The notes under the pieces were generated by a model. That model searched no databases. It was not told the DNA's origin and worked only from the letters and a program-made list of their open reading frames with translations. DNA of 64,000 nt, taken from contig JAGHUH010000011.1 of the NCBI GenBank assembly GCA_018064925.1, forward strand, positions 1 to 64,000, in the 5' to 3' direction. The position numbers and the translations under genes are program-made. Of this stretch, positions 1-9,032 are shown piece after piece. Source of the stretch: Candidatus Cacconaster stercorequi. Lineage in GTDB: Bacteria; Bacillota; Clostridia; Oscillospirales; Oscillospiraceae. Position 1 is the stretch's first letter, and each line of letters opens with the position of its first letter.

Positions 1-35
1 CCTTTACCAGTATACCGCAATAGGAGGTTTTACTC

Positions 36-65
36 ATGCTAAAGCTGTTTTTCTTCCTCCGGTAG
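36..65 (+). CDS. Possible 9-codon Phe-rich leader peptide
   Basis: A strong Shine-Dalgarno AGGAGG lies 8 bases before an ATG that opens a 9-codon frame reading MLKLFFFLR. Its TAG stop falls in the loop of the hairpin at 56-82. Three successive Phe codons just before a terminator resemble an attenuation leader. However, no sense-strand gene follows, because tsaD lies antisense downstream. It may also be chance sequence at the end of an operon outside the window. Confidence 0.22.
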   Translation: MLKLFFFLR

Positions 66-82
66 AACCGGAGGTTTATTTT
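56..82 (+). terminator. Hairpin terminator
   Basis: A perfect 7-bp GC-rich stem (CCTCCGG/CCGGAGG, loop TAGAA) is followed by TTTATTTT. It probably ends transcription entering from the left edge and overlaps the 9-codon frame. Confidence 0.6.
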
Positions 83-100
83 CACGCCTTGAAGGCACCA

Positions 101-135
101 ACAAAAGAGCAGCCCTCCTGCACGGAAGACTGCTC
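101..135 (-). terminator. Terminator of the polA-rimI-tsaD unit
   Basis: On the minus strand, just after the tsaD stop, a 12-bp stem with a few G-U pairs and a 5-base loop (arms within 107-135) is followed by TTTTGTT. Confidence 0.7.
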
Positions 136-141
136 CTGCTT

Positions 142-1152
142 TTACTTTTCACTCAAATCCATAGTGGCATAGGCGTTCAGCGTCAAGTCCGCGCGGCGTC
201 CGGCCATGTACTCATAGTATCCCTGGGCACCGATCATAGCACCGTTGTCACCGCACCATTTCAGGGGCGGCAGATACAGTTTGATCCCCGCCTCCCGGCA
301 GGCCTTTTCCAGATCGGCGCGGATGATGGAGTTGGCCGCCACGCCGCCGGCCGCCACCAGCGTTTTTCGTCCACGCATCTCGGCAGCCTGCATGGCACGA
401 GGCACCAACTCATCGCTGACAGCACGGGTAAAGTCATGCGCCAGCGCCGCCGCGTCCAACTCCTCGCCCTTCTGCTGTGCGTTGTGCGCCAGATTGACCA
501 CCGCTGTTTTCAATCCGGAGAAGCTCATATCCAACTCCGCACCATCCACATGGGCGCGGGGCAGCACATACTTGCCGCCTTGGGACTGCCGCGCCAATTC
601 GTCCATGGGTTTGCCGCCGGGATAGGGCAGGCCCAGCACACGAGCCGCCTTGTCGAAGCACTCCCCTGCGGCATCGTCCCGGGTGGCACCCAGAATGTCC
701 ATGTCGGTATAGTCCTTCACATCCACGATCAGCGTGTTGCCGCCGGAGATGGCCAGCGCCAAAAACGGCGGCTGTAAGTCCGGGAATGCCAGATAATTGG
801 CGGCAATGTGGCCGCGCACATGGTGCACCGGTACCAGCGGCACTCCCAGCGCATAGGCCACGGATTTGGCAAAGCTGACCCCCACCAGCACCGCGCCGAT
901 GAGACCGGGGGCGTAGGTCACCGCCACGGCGTCAATGTTGCTTTTTTCAAGTCCCGCATCGGCCAATGCCTTGTCGGTCAGTCCGGCAATGGCCTCCACA
1001 TGCTTGCGGGAGGCGATCTCCGGCACCACGCCGCCATACAGTGCGTGCATATCCGCCTGAGACAAAATGGCATCGGACAGCACACGGCGTCCGTCCTCCA
1101 CCACCGCCACGGCGGTTTCGTCGCAGGAGGATTCAAACGAGAGAATATACAT
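142..1152 (-). CDS. tsaD: tRNA N6-adenosine threonylcarbamoyltransferase TsaD
   Basis: Transfers the threonylcarbamoyl group from TC-AMP to A37 of ANN-decoding tRNAs (t6A synthesis), in the cytoplasm with TsaB and TsaE. The 336-residue length is normal. The family N-terminus (FESSCDETAVAVV) is present, followed by the metal-binding HHVRGH, the nucleotide-binding region AISGGNT and the late GGVAANS motif. The start codon overlaps the rimI stop by one base (TAATG), so translation is coupled. tsaB and tsaE, often adjacent in Firmicutes, are not in this window. Identification is by strong motif match. Confidence 0.97.
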   Translation of the reverse strand: MYILSFESSCDETAVAVVEDGRRVLSDAILSQADMHALYGGVVPEIASRKHVEAIAGLTDKALADAGLEKSNIDAVAVTYAPGLIGAVLVGVSFAKSVAYALGVPLVPVHHVRGHIAANYLAFPDLQPPFLALAISGGNTLIVDVKDYTDMDILGATRDDAAGECFDKAARVLGLPYPGGKPMDELARQSQGGKYVLPRAHVDGAELDMSFSGLKTAVVNLAHNAQQKGEELDAAALAHDFTRAVSDELVPRAMQAAEMRGRKTLVAAGGVAANSIIRADLEKACREAGIKLYLPPLKWCGDNGAMIGAQGYYEYMAGRRADLTLNAYATMDLSEK

Positions 1153-1628
1153 TATTTTAATTCCTCCTCATAGACAAAATTTCGCGTCAGAATCAGCGCA
1201 TCTTCCTTGGGCAGATCGTAGTAGTTCTTTCGCCGACCCACCTCTTCAAAGCCGAAGCTGCGGTACAGTTCAATGGCAGCGGTGTTGGTAGGCCGCACCT
1301 CCAGCGTCAGAAACGCCAGATGATTGCCCTGACCGAACTTACAGAACACATCAATGATTTGCGCGGCAATGCCACGGCGGCGGTACTCCGGAAACACCGC
1401 CACATTGGTGATATAGCCCTCGTCGGCCACCACTAAAAGCCCCGCATAGCCAATCACGCGGCCGGTGACAGGCTCCTCCGCCACCAGAAAGGCGGCGCAC
1501 TGATTTTCCAGCTCCTCCGCCAGCATCTTCCGCGACCACGGGCGGGAAAAGCAGATGCGCTCCAGTTTTTCCAATTCATCCAGATGATCGGCGTTCATCG
1601 GGACGATGTTTACTTTCATTCGTTCCAT
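1152..1628 (-). CDS. rimI: GNAT N-acetyltransferase, RimI-type
   Basis: Predicted ribosomal protein S18 N-alpha-acetyltransferase (GNAT fold, acetyl-CoA donor); bacterial RimI homologues can have broader targets. The 158-residue protein has the acetyl-CoA-binding loop VFPEYRRRGIAAQ and a late ELYRSFGFEEVGRRKNYY segment typical of RimI. I placed the start at the ATG with GGAG 7 bases upstream, 14 bp after the polA stop. The longer frame would overlap polA and lacks a ribosome site. rimI next to tsaD is a widespread arrangement. Confidence 0.9.
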   Translation of the reverse strand: MERMKVNIVPMNADHLDELEKLERICFSRPWSRKMLAEELENQCAAFLVAEEPVTGRVIGYAGLLVVADEGYITNVAVFPEYRRRGIAAQIIDVFCKFGQGNHLAFLTLEVRPTNTAAIELYRSFGFEEVGRRKNYYDLPKEDALILTRNFVYEEELK

Positions 1629-1642
1629 AGGGTTTCTCCTTC

Positions 1643-4288
1643 TTATCCCTTGGCGCTGAGCCAATCGCTGCCGCTGTGGGCCTCGGCGATCAGCGGCACG
1701 GACACCTCCGCCGCGCCCTCCATTTCCTCACGCAAGATGCGCTTCACGGTCTCCTGCTCTGCCTGCGGGCACTCCACGATCAACTCATCGTGCACCTGCA
1801 TAATGAGCTTTGCCTGCAAGCCTTCGTTCTTCAGCCGCTGATGCACCCGCACCATAGCCAGCTTGATGATGTCGGCGGCGGTGCCCTGAATGGGCATATT
1901 CAGCGCCACCCGCTCGCCAAAAGCGCGGAGGTTATGATTGGACGAGATCAACTCCGGCAGGTCGCGGCGGCGGTGCAGCAGCGTTTCCACATAGCCGGTC
2001 TCCTTCGCCTGTGCCACCACATCCTCCATATACTGTGCCACACCGGGATAGGTGGCAAAATAGCGATCCATATATTCCTTGGCCTCCGCCACGGTGACGC
2101 CGATGTCCTGACTCAGAGAAAAGGCGGAAATCCCGTAGACGATGCCGAAGTTCACCGCCTTGGCGCGGCGGCGCATCTCCGATGTCACCTCCGACGGCTC
2201 TACATGGAACACCTTTGCGGCAGTGACGGTATGGAAATCCGCACCGGATAAAAACGCCGAAATCATGGCTTCGTCTCCCGCGATATGTGCCAGCAGGCGC
2301 AATTCGATCTGGGAATAGTCGGCATCCACCAGCACATTCCCCTCCTCCGCCGTGAACATCTTCCGCATCTGGCTGCCAAGCTCGGTGCGGGTGGGGATAT
2401 TCTGCAAATTCGGCTCGGTGGAGCTGAGGCGTCCGGTGGCGGTAACGGTCATCTGGAAGCAGGTACGCACCCGGCTGTCCGGGTCGATCACCTTCAAAAG
2501 TCCGTCGGCGTAGGTACTTTTCAGCTTGCTGTACTGCCGGTAGGTCAGCACATCTTCCACAATAGGATAGCTATGGCGCAGCTTCTCCAGCACATCGGCG
2601 TTGGTAGACCAGCCGGTCTTGGTTTTCTTGCCGTGGGGAAGCTGTAAGTCCTCAAACAGCACCTTGCCCAGCTGCTTGGGGGAATTGATGTTAAACTCGC
2701 TGCCGGCGGCGTCATAAATCTGCCGCTCCATCTGACGGATGGTACCCAACAGCATCTCACCGAAGTCTGCCAGCCGCCGCCCGTCACAGCGGAAACCGGC
2801 AAACTCCATCTCCGCCAGCACCCGGCACAGCGGCAGCTCGACGGTGGTGAAAAGCTCCCACATTTCCCTCTCACGCAGCTTTGGCTCCTGCGCTTCATGC
2901 AACGCACTGACGGCGCTGCACCACGAGCACAGCGATGCCTCCGCCGCGGCGGTATCGCCCAAAAGAGAAAAGGCATCCGTCTCCAGATGGAGGGGCTGTG
3001 GCAGCTCCGCGTTGAAATAGCTGATAAACAGCCGGTCGATATCATACTGTGCCGCCGTGGCATCCAGCAGATAGGCGCCCAGCGCCGTATCAAATACAAA
3101 TCCATTGGGGTCAATCCCCTGCTGCAACAGCATACGCATCAAATCCTTGACGCCGTGGCTGACCTTGGCAATATCCGCAGCAAAGAGCGCTTTCAGCAGA
3201 CCGTTCCAATCGCCCTCGTAGCGATGGGCAAACAGGAGTGCCATGGTCGAGCTATCCGCGCCGGTATCGCACTCCACCGCCACGGCGCTGATATCCGGCA
3301 GGGCATATACCGTCACCTGCGCGGCTCTGCGCCACAGCGTCAACAGCTCCCCCGCCCGCTTTTCATCCATCACCGTCTCCACCGTGGCGTGATATTCCGG
3401 TGCTTCCATGGTCACCTCCGCCGGGCGAAGATCATACTTATCGATGAGCTTTTTGAACTCCAAACGCAGAAAAATGTCATAGAGCTCCGGTTTGAATGCC
3501 TGACGCAGATTGCGCTCCGGCACGAATTCCAACGGGGCATCCGTGACGATTGTTGCAAGATATTGTGATTTTCGCGCACTATCTTGTCCTTCTGTCAGTT
3601 TTTTAATGACATTGGGCTTGGCTTCAATGTCCGGCAGGCGCTCATAGATATTCTCTATGCTCTGATACTTCTGAATAAGCGCCATGGCGGTCTTTTCGCC
3701 CACGCCGGGGACACCGGGGATATTATCGGAGGAGTCACCCATCAGTGCTTTCAGGTCGATCATGTGGATAGGGTCGAAGCCGTACTGCTCCCGGAACGCC
3801 GCCACGGTCATGTCACGGGTGGTGGTCTGCCCCATGCGGGTGGACACCAGCTTCACCTTGGTGCGCTCGGTGATGAGCTGTAAGCTGTCCTTATCGCCGG
3901 TCACTACCACGCACTCCCAACCCGCCTGCTGGCATTTGCGGGAGATGGTACCCAGCAGGTCATCAGCCTCGTAGCCGGATAGCTCGTAGCGGGGAATATT
4001 CATGGCGTCCAGTACCTCTTTCAGCACCGGCATCTGCACGGCCAGCTCCTCCGGCATTCCGTGGCGGGTGGCTTTGTAGTTCTCATCCGCAAGATGGCGG
4101 AAGGTTGGCTCCCGCCGGTCAAAGGTCACGCACACTGCTTCGGGCTGTTCCTCGTCCAGAAGGCGCTGCAGCGTGGTGAGAAAGCCGTACACGGCATGGG
4201 TGTAGAGTCCGTCCCGGGTGGTCAGGGGGCGGATGCCGTAATAGGCGCGGTTGATGATGCTGTTGCCGTCTAAAACCATCAATTTCAT
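1643..4288 (-). CDS. polA: DNA polymerase I
   Basis: Repair and Okazaki-fragment polymerase, 881 residues. The N-terminal 5'-nuclease domain (about 1-290) shows GYEADDLLGT and GDSSDNIPGVPGVGEKTA. The middle 3'-5' exonuclease-like domain (about 300-480) lacks the usual acidic DxE motif, so proofreading is probably lost, as in Bacillus Pol I. The polymerase domain has motif A (DADYSQIELR), motif B (RRRAKAVNFGIVYG) and motif C (QVHDELIVE). It is first gene of the polA-rimI-tsaD unit. The upstream region is shared with a divergent carrier gene and holds a dyad at 4345-4360. Confidence 0.98.
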   Translation of the reverse strand: MKLMVLDGNSIINRAYYGIRPLTTRDGLYTHAVYGFLTTLQRLLDEEQPEAVCVTFDRREPTFRHLADENYKATRHGMPEELAVQMPVLKEVLDAMNIPRYELSGYEADDLLGTISRKCQQAGWECVVVTGDKDSLQLITERTKVKLVSTRMGQTTTRDMTVAAFREQYGFDPIHMIDLKALMGDSSDNIPGVPGVGEKTAMALIQKYQSIENIYERLPDIEAKPNVIKKLTEGQDSARKSQYLATIVTDAPLEFVPERNLRQAFKPELYDIFLRLEFKKLIDKYDLRPAEVTMEAPEYHATVETVMDEKRAGELLTLWRRAAQVTVYALPDISAVAVECDTGADSSTMALLFAHRYEGDWNGLLKALFAADIAKVSHGVKDLMRMLLQQGIDPNGFVFDTALGAYLLDATAAQYDIDRLFISYFNAELPQPLHLETDAFSLLGDTAAAEASLCSWCSAVSALHEAQEPKLREREMWELFTTVELPLCRVLAEMEFAGFRCDGRRLADFGEMLLGTIRQMERQIYDAAGSEFNINSPKQLGKVLFEDLQLPHGKKTKTGWSTNADVLEKLRHSYPIVEDVLTYRQYSKLKSTYADGLLKVIDPDSRVRTCFQMTVTATGRLSSTEPNLQNIPTRTELGSQMRKMFTAEEGNVLVDADYSQIELRLLAHIAGDEAMISAFLSGADFHTVTAAKVFHVEPSEVTSEMRRRAKAVNFGIVYGISAFSLSQDIGVTVAEAKEYMDRYFATYPGVAQYMEDVVAQAKETGYVETLLHRRRDLPELISSNHNLRAFGERVALNMPIQGTAADIIKLAMVRVHQRLKNEGLQAKLIMQVHDELIVECPQAEQETVKRILREEMEGAAEVSVPLIAEAHSGSDWLSAKG

Positions 4289-4327
4289 GGGATATTCTCC
4301 TCCCGGCAGTTTCTTTCGTAATAATTT

Positions 4328-4356
4328 ATTATACCTCTTTTTTTATGGTTGTACAA
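4328..4356 (-). promoter_or_regulatory. Probable polA promoter
   Basis: On the minus strand a perfect -10 TATAAT (complement of 4328-4333) lies about 40 bp before the polA start. The -35 is poor and falls in the dyad at 4345-4360. Confidence 0.5.
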
Positions 4357-4360
4357 CTAT
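4345..4360. promoter_or_regulatory. Dyad between divergent polA and carrier promoters
   Basis: A perfect 10-bp palindrome (GTTGTACAAC, 4348-4357) extends to a 16-bp near-palindrome. It sits over the polA -35 region and just upstream of the forward -35, a position where a dimeric regulator could act on both promoters. Confidence 0.4.
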
Positions 4361-4366
4361 CATCTC

Positions 4367-4394
4367 TTGACAGGCACCGGTTTTGTGATAGACT
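4367..4394 (+). promoter_or_regulatory. Promoter of the AEC carrier gene
   Basis: TTGACA at 4367-4372, a 16-bp spacer and TAGACT at 4389-4394, with an extended -10 TG. The gene starts 33 bp downstream. Confidence 0.65.
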
Positions 4395-4427
4395 TTTTTT
4401 ATCGCGTTTTAATGCAGGAGGTGCAGG

Positions 4428-5357
4428 ATGATACAATCCTTTTTCATGGTGGGGCAGCAGGTTCTGCACCTTTTTATCATCGTGGCCATCGGTTATGTGC
4501 TGGGCAAGGTCAAGCTGATCGGCGGCCCAGCCAGCGTGGGCATGAGCAATCTGGTGATGTATGTGGTGTCGCCGTGTATGCTGGTGGTGGCCTTTCAGCG
4601 ACCGTTGGAGGCAGACACCTTCCGCAATTTCTGCGTGGCGCTGGCAGCGGCGGCAGTGATCCACCTGCTGAACATCGCCGCAGCGCAGACCGTGGTACGG
4701 GACAAAGATCTGCAGCGGCAGCAGGCACTGCGCTTCAGCACGGTGTTCAGCAATTCCGGCTTCATGGCCTACCCCCTGCAGACGGCACTTCTTGGCACCA
4801 TCGGCGTATTCTACGGCTCGGCCTATGTGCTGATCTTCAACATCGCCGCATGGACCTACGGTCTGTGGCTGATGGGCGGCAAGGAGGGCAAGCTGTCATG
4901 GCGTCCGCTGGTTTTCAACCCCGGTATTCTGGGCGTGGCGGTTGCCATGACGCTGTATCTGCTGGGTATCACGCTGCCGGAAATCATTCTGACTCCTGTG
5001 ACATGGCTCAGCAATCTGAACACGCCCCTGCCCATGGTGGTGTTGGGCTATCAGCTGTCCCAAGCCGATCTGCGCGCCGTACTGCGCCACGGCAGTATGT
5101 GGGTGGGCACCGCACTGCGCCTGCTGATTTTGCCCGCCGCCGCTCTGGTGCTGTGCCTGATCTTCCGGCTGGACGCCCCGGTTTTGATTGCCACCGTGGT
5201 GGCATCCTCCGCCCCGTCAGCAGCGATCCTGACCATGTTCGCCGCCAAATTTGACCGCGACACCGCACTGACCTCCGGCATTGTGGCGGTGCAGACGCTG
5301 TTCTCCGTGATCACCATGCCGCTGATCGTGGGATTGGCGCAGTATCTGGTGAGCTGA
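4428..5357 (+). CDS. AEC family transporter
   Basis: Integral membrane carrier of the auxin-efflux-carrier (AEC) family; bacterial members move malate, other carboxylates or unknown organic anions. The 309-residue protein has about ten hydrophobic segments in the two-halves layout. An N-terminal segment containing LVMYVVSPCMLVVAF and a later SSAPSAAILTMFA fit this family. AGGAGG lies 6 bases before the ATG. It is monocistronic between its own promoter and a strong terminator, and divergent from polA. Substrate cannot be told from sequence; the neighbouring pyruvate kinase hints at carboxylates but is transcribed separately. Confidence 0.88.
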   Translation: MIQSFFMVGQQVLHLFIIVAIGYVLGKVKLIGGPASVGMSNLVMYVVSPCMLVVAFQRPLEADTFRNFCVALAAAAVIHLLNIAAAQTVVRDKDLQRQQALRFSTVFSNSGFMAYPLQTALLGTIGVFYGSAYVLIFNIAAWTYGLWLMGGKEGKLSWRPLVFNPGILGVAVAMTLYLLGITLPEIILTPVTWLSNLNTPLPMVVLGYQLSQADLRAVLRHGSMWVGTALRLLILPAAALVLCLIFRLDAPVLIATVVASSAPSAAILTMFAAKFDRDTALTSGIVAVQTLFSVITMPLIVGLAQYLVS

Positions 5358-5374
5358 CAGTATATACAAACGAA

Positions 5375-5418
5375 AAACCGACTGAAAGGGCTTCTCCTTT
5401 TCAGTCGGTTTCTTTTTT
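5375..5418. terminator. Bidirectional terminator between AEC carrier and pyk
   Basis: A stem of about 15 bp with one bulged A (arms begin AAACCGACTG) has T-rich tracts on both sides. It serves the forward carrier gene and the reverse pyk gene. Confidence 0.8.
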
Positions 5419-5419
5419 G

Positions 5420-6832
5420 TCAGATGGTCTCCGCCTTCAGCAGACTGGTGTTGCCGGGCAGGCCGTTGATAATGCCGCCGGTGAGCACGATATTGTCGCC
5501 CCTTTGCAGCCCGAGCGCCTCTTTTGTCAAATTTTTCGCCGTATAGAACAGCACATCCGTGGACTCATACGGCTCCATCAGCATAGGCATAACGCCCCAG
5601 GAGAGTGCCAGCTTGTGCCATGTTTTCTCGTCAATGGTCAGGCCGATGATGTCCACCGGACAGCGGAAACGGCTGATCATCCGCGCCGTGGCGCCGGAGC
5701 GGGAGCAGGCGGCAATGGCCTTGGCATTCAGATCAATGGCCAGTGCACAGGTAGCGTGGCTGATGGCATCCACCTTGTCCTGAATACGGAAGTCAGCATT
5801 GCGGAACAGGTGCACATAATCCATGTTCTTCTCGGTGCACTCCGCGATCTTCGCCATGGTCTGCACCGTCAGCACGGGATATTTGCCCGTGGCGGTCTCG
5901 CCGGAGAGCATCACGGCACTGGTGCCGTCATACACCGCGTTGGCCACATCGGAAATCTCGGCACGGGTGGGCCGGGGCTTGGAGATCATACTCTCCAGCA
6001 TCTCCGTGGCGGTGATGACCCGCTTACCCAGCAGGCGGCACTTGGTGATCAGGTGCTTCTGAATGACCGGCAGTTCCTCAAAGGGGATCTCCACGCCCAT
6101 GTCGCCGCGGCCGATCATGATGCCGTCGCACTCTTCGCAGATCTCCTCGATGTTGTCCACACCGGGCTGATTTTCAATTTTGGCGATCAAGTCAATGCCA
6201 TGGGCGCCGTTGGCCTCCATAAATGCCTTCACATCCAGAATATCCTGCTTCTGGGACACGAAGGAGCAGGCCACGAAATCCACATCGTTGCGGATACCGA
6301 ACAGCAGATCCTGCTTGTCCTGCTCGCTCAGATACACCTGCTTGAGCACCTTGCCGGGGAAACTCATGCTCTTGCGGCTGCTCATCTCGCCGCCCGCCGT
6401 CACGGTGCAGATGATATCCGTATCCGTCAGCTCTTTGACGCAAAACGCCAGCAGGCCGTTGTTCACCAGAATGGTATCACCCACATTCAGGTCGTGAACG
6501 AGACCCTTGTAGCTCACGGACACCCGGTGGGAATCACCCAGAATATCCTCCGTGGTAAAGGCAAAGGTGTCGCCCTCGTGGATCTCCACCTTGTGCCCCT
6601 CAAACATCCCGATGCGGTATTCCGGCCCCTTGGTATCCAGCAGAATGGCGATGGGCAGATTCAGCTTTTCGCGCACCTTTTTGATGAGGTTCACCTTCTC
6701 CTGATGATCCTCGTGGGTGCCGTGGGAGAAATTCAGCCGCGCCACATTCATGCCGCTAAGACACATCTGGGTCAGGGTTTCCTCATCGCTGCACGCCGGG
6801 CCGATGGTACATACAATTTTCGTCTTTCTCAT
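5420..6832 (-). CDS. pyk: Pyruvate kinase
   Basis: Converts PEP and ADP to pyruvate and ATP, the last step of glycolysis. The chosen start gives 470 residues (MRKTKIVCTIGPACSDEE), the classic short form with barrel, B and C domains and no extra C-terminal PEP-utilising domain. Catalytic features are present: RLNFSHG, DTKGPE, the lysine in DLIAKIENQ, the metal site IGRGDMGVE and KPRPTRAEISDVANAV. The upstream in-frame extension is rejected because AGGAAG lies 7 bases before this ATG and the -10 lies within the extension. A second, shorter homologue lies at 27898-28875. Confidence 0.97.
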   Translation of the reverse strand: MRKTKIVCTIGPACSDEETLTQMCLSGMNVARLNFSHGTHEDHQEKVNLIKKVREKLNLPIAILLDTKGPEYRIGMFEGHKVEIHEGDTFAFTTEDILGDSHRVSVSYKGLVHDLNVGDTILVNNGLLAFCVKELTDTDIICTVTAGGEMSSRKSMSFPGKVLKQVYLSEQDKQDLLFGIRNDVDFVACSFVSQKQDILDVKAFMEANGAHGIDLIAKIENQPGVDNIEEICEECDGIMIGRGDMGVEIPFEELPVIQKHLITKCRLLGKRVITATEMLESMISKPRPTRAEISDVANAVYDGTSAVMLSGETATGKYPVLTVQTMAKIAECTEKNMDYVHLFRNADFRIQDKVDAISHATCALAIDLNAKAIAACSRSGATARMISRFRCPVDIIGLTIDEKTWHKLALSWGVMPMLMEPYESTDVLFYTAKNLTKEALGLQRGDNIVLTGGIINGLPGNTSLLKAETI

Positions 6833-6899
6833 ATAAACGCTTCCTATCTCACGATGTTGTTTCTTCCTCATTGCGAGCAAATCACTCCGCAGTATTTCT

Positions 6900-6928
6900 A
6901 TTATATGCCGTCTGTAAAATTTTGGCAA
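6900..6928 (-). promoter_or_regulatory. pyk promoter
   Basis: Minus strand: TTGCCA, 17-bp spacer, TATAAT, about 68 bp before the pyk start. A near-consensus sigma-A site. Confidence 0.8.
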
Positions 6929-6943
6929 GCGTCAAACCGCCGC

Positions 6944-8320
6944 CTATTCTTCCGCCTTTGCCAGCGGCAGACGGACAGTAAATACGGTGCCGCTGCCGGC
7001 ACGGCGATGACCCACGGTAATGATACCGCCGCGCTGCCGCACCGTATCCTGCACGATGGATAACCCCAATCCCGTGCCGCCCACGGAGCGGGAGCGCATC
7101 TTGTCCACCCGGTAAAATCGCTCAAAGATATGCTCCATGTCCTCGTCCGGAATGCCGATGCCGTTGTCCTCCACATCCAGGATCACCGTGTCATCCTCCA
7201 CATGGAGGTTGGCGTGGACAAAGCCCATGGCGCCGGAATATTTGATGCCATTCTCCACGAGATTATAAATCACCTGATGGATATCATCCTCCGTGGCCAG
7301 TACCACGGCACGCGCATCGGTTTCATAGGACAGGGAAATCTCCTTTTCCCGCGCCACCATGGTCAGCATCCGCACGGCGCGCTCCAGCACCGGTGACACC
7401 GCCACCGGATATGGCTCCTCCACCGCTTCGCTGTCCAATCGGGTCAAACGCAGCAGGTTTTCTGTAATTCGGCTGAGCCGCTCTGCTTCCTGCCCGATAT
7501 CCTGCACAAATTCCCGGGTGGTGGCAGCATCCATGTTCTCTGTCTGCAAAATCGAATCCGTCAGCAGCCGGATGCCCGACAGGGGCGTTTTCAGCTCATG
7601 GGATGCGTCCGACACGAAGCGGCGGCGCGCGTTTTCCGTGGTCTGCAGGCGATCAGTCAGACTGTTAAACTCCGTGGCAATCTGGGCGATCTCATCGCTG
7701 CCCTTCACCGCAGCACGATGGCTGTACGCGCCTTCCCGCACCTTGCGGATGGCCTGCAGCAGCTCGCTGATCTGTCCGGTGAACATACGGGACAGCAGCA
7801 CACTCAGTACTGCCACCAGCACCGCTACCAGTACCGACAGCCGCGCCAGATTGCCCTGAAAGCTCTGCAGCAGCTTTGCCTGGATGGTGTCATACTCGCA
7901 GGCGTAGACTGCGCCTATGATCTGGCTGCGGAACACCACCGGTGCCGCGCCGCGGCTGAAAAAGGCCGTGCTGTCATAGCTACAGGAGAAGGCATCGTTG
8001 CCTTGCAGCGCCTGAGTAATCTCGTCGTAGGAGGCATATTCCCCACGGATATTGTTGTCGCCCTCGCGGGTATCGTACAGTACCTGTCCCGTGGAATCCG
8101 TTACCACCACGCAGGACACACCGGAATTTTCCAGTCCGTTCAGTGCCTGAAGCACATTTTCCTCCGTCAGCTTCTGAAGCCCGCTGAGGGAAGATTCCAC
8201 CACCTTCACGCTGCCGGCCATGGAGCTCTCTTTGGAGCGAAATACCAGATTCTGGGAAACCAGCAGCGGATAGGTGTTCAACAGCACCAGCACCGCCGCG
8301 ATAATAGCGATGTAGCTCAT
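6944..8320 (-). CDS. Sensor histidine kinase, OmpR-partner type
   Basis: Membrane sensor kinase of a two-component pair. An N-terminal membrane segment (about 3-25) is followed by an extracytoplasmic region of about 130 residues, a second segment (about 160-178), a HAMP linker, a dimerisation domain with phospho-acceptor His241 (DASHELKTPLSG) and an ATPase domain with N box (NLVENGIKY), G1 (DNGIGIP) and G2 (GGTGLGL). It starts 7 bp after the response-regulator stop. The ribosome site GGGGAG lies unusually far upstream (about 25 nt), so the true start may be an unusual upstream codon. The layout is WalK/PhoR-like; the signal is unknown. Confidence 0.92.
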   Translation of the reverse strand: MSYIAIIAAVLVLLNTYPLLVSQNLVFRSKESSMAGSVKVVESSLSGLQKLTEENVLQALNGLENSGVSCVVVTDSTGQVLYDTREGDNNIRGEYASYDEITQALQGNDAFSCSYDSTAFFSRGAAPVVFRSQIIGAVYACEYDTIQAKLLQSFQGNLARLSVLVAVLVAVLSVLLSRMFTGQISELLQAIRKVREGAYSHRAAVKGSDEIAQIATEFNSLTDRLQTTENARRRFVSDASHELKTPLSGIRLLTDSILQTENMDAATTREFVQDIGQEAERLSRITENLLRLTRLDSEAVEEPYPVAVSPVLERAVRMLTMVAREKEISLSYETDARAVVLATEDDIHQVIYNLVENGIKYSGAMGFVHANLHVEDDTVILDVEDNGIGIPDEDMEHIFERFYRVDKMRSRSVGGTGLGLSIVQDTVRQRGGIITVGHRRAGSGTVFTVRLPLAKAEE

Positions 8321-8327
8321 GCTGAAT

Positions 8328-9032
8328 TTAAATTGTAGGCTGACTCTCCCCTTTAAAATAGTAACCCACTCCCCACTTGGTCATGATATAGGCCGGCTCC
8401 GCCGGCGTCGGCTCCAGCTTCTCACGCAGGCGGCGAATGTGGACATCCACCGTGCGGTAATCGCCGGCAAAGGAATAGCCCCACACCTGATCCATCAGAC
8501 TTTCCCGGGAATAGACCCGCCGGGGATTTTTCATCAGCAGCTCGATGAGATCGTACTCTTTGGCTGTCAGGTCGATGGTCTTGCCATCACGGATGGCTAC
8601 ACGCTGTCGGGTATCCAGCGTCAGCTCCCCCACCGTCAGCAAGCCGATCGTCTCTTTGCTCTGCTGCGCGGCACTGCCGGCACGCCGCAGCAGAGCGCGG
8701 ATCCGCGCCTTCAGCTCCAGAATATTGAATGGCTTGGTCACATAGTCGTCTGCGCCGCAGGCGAAGCCCATGATCTTGTCGGCATCCTCACTGCGGGCGG
8801 TGAGCATAATGATGGGCACATTGGAAAACTCACGGATCTTGATGCAGGCATCGCTGCCCGACAGCACCGGCATCATCAGATCCAGAATGATCAGGTCGAA
8901 ATTGCCCTGCCGCGCCAGTTCCACGGCAGCGGCACCGTCATAGGCAGTCTCCACCTGATACCCCTCGTTCTCCAGATTGAACTTGATGCCCTTAACCAGC
9001 AATTTTTCGTCATCCACAACCAGAATTTTCAT
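8328..9032 (-). CDS. OmpR/PhoB-family response regulator
   Basis: DNA-binding partner of the adjacent kinase, 234 residues. The receiver domain has the acidic pair in VVDDE, phospho-acceptor Asp51 (LILDLMMP) and the conserved Lys in DDYVTKPFN. The C-terminal winged helix (about 135-230) has the OmpR-type segment GYSFAGDYRTVDVHIRRLREKLE. The start overlaps the upstream ComEA-like gene by 4 bp (ATGA), indicating one transcript. It resembles WalR/PhoP regulators of envelope or phosphate responses; which applies here cannot be decided. Confidence 0.95.
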   Translation of the reverse strand: MKILVVDDEKLLVKGIKFNLENEGYQVETAYDGAAAVELARQGNFDLIILDLMMPVLSGSDACIKIREFSNVPIIMLTARSEDADKIMGFACGADDYVTKPFNILELKARIRALLRRAGSAAQQSKETIGLLTVGELTLDTRQRVAIRDGKTIDLTAKEYDLIELLMKNPRRVYSRESLMDQVWGYSFAGDYRTVDVHIRRLREKLEPTPAEPAYIMTKWGVGYYFKGESQPTI

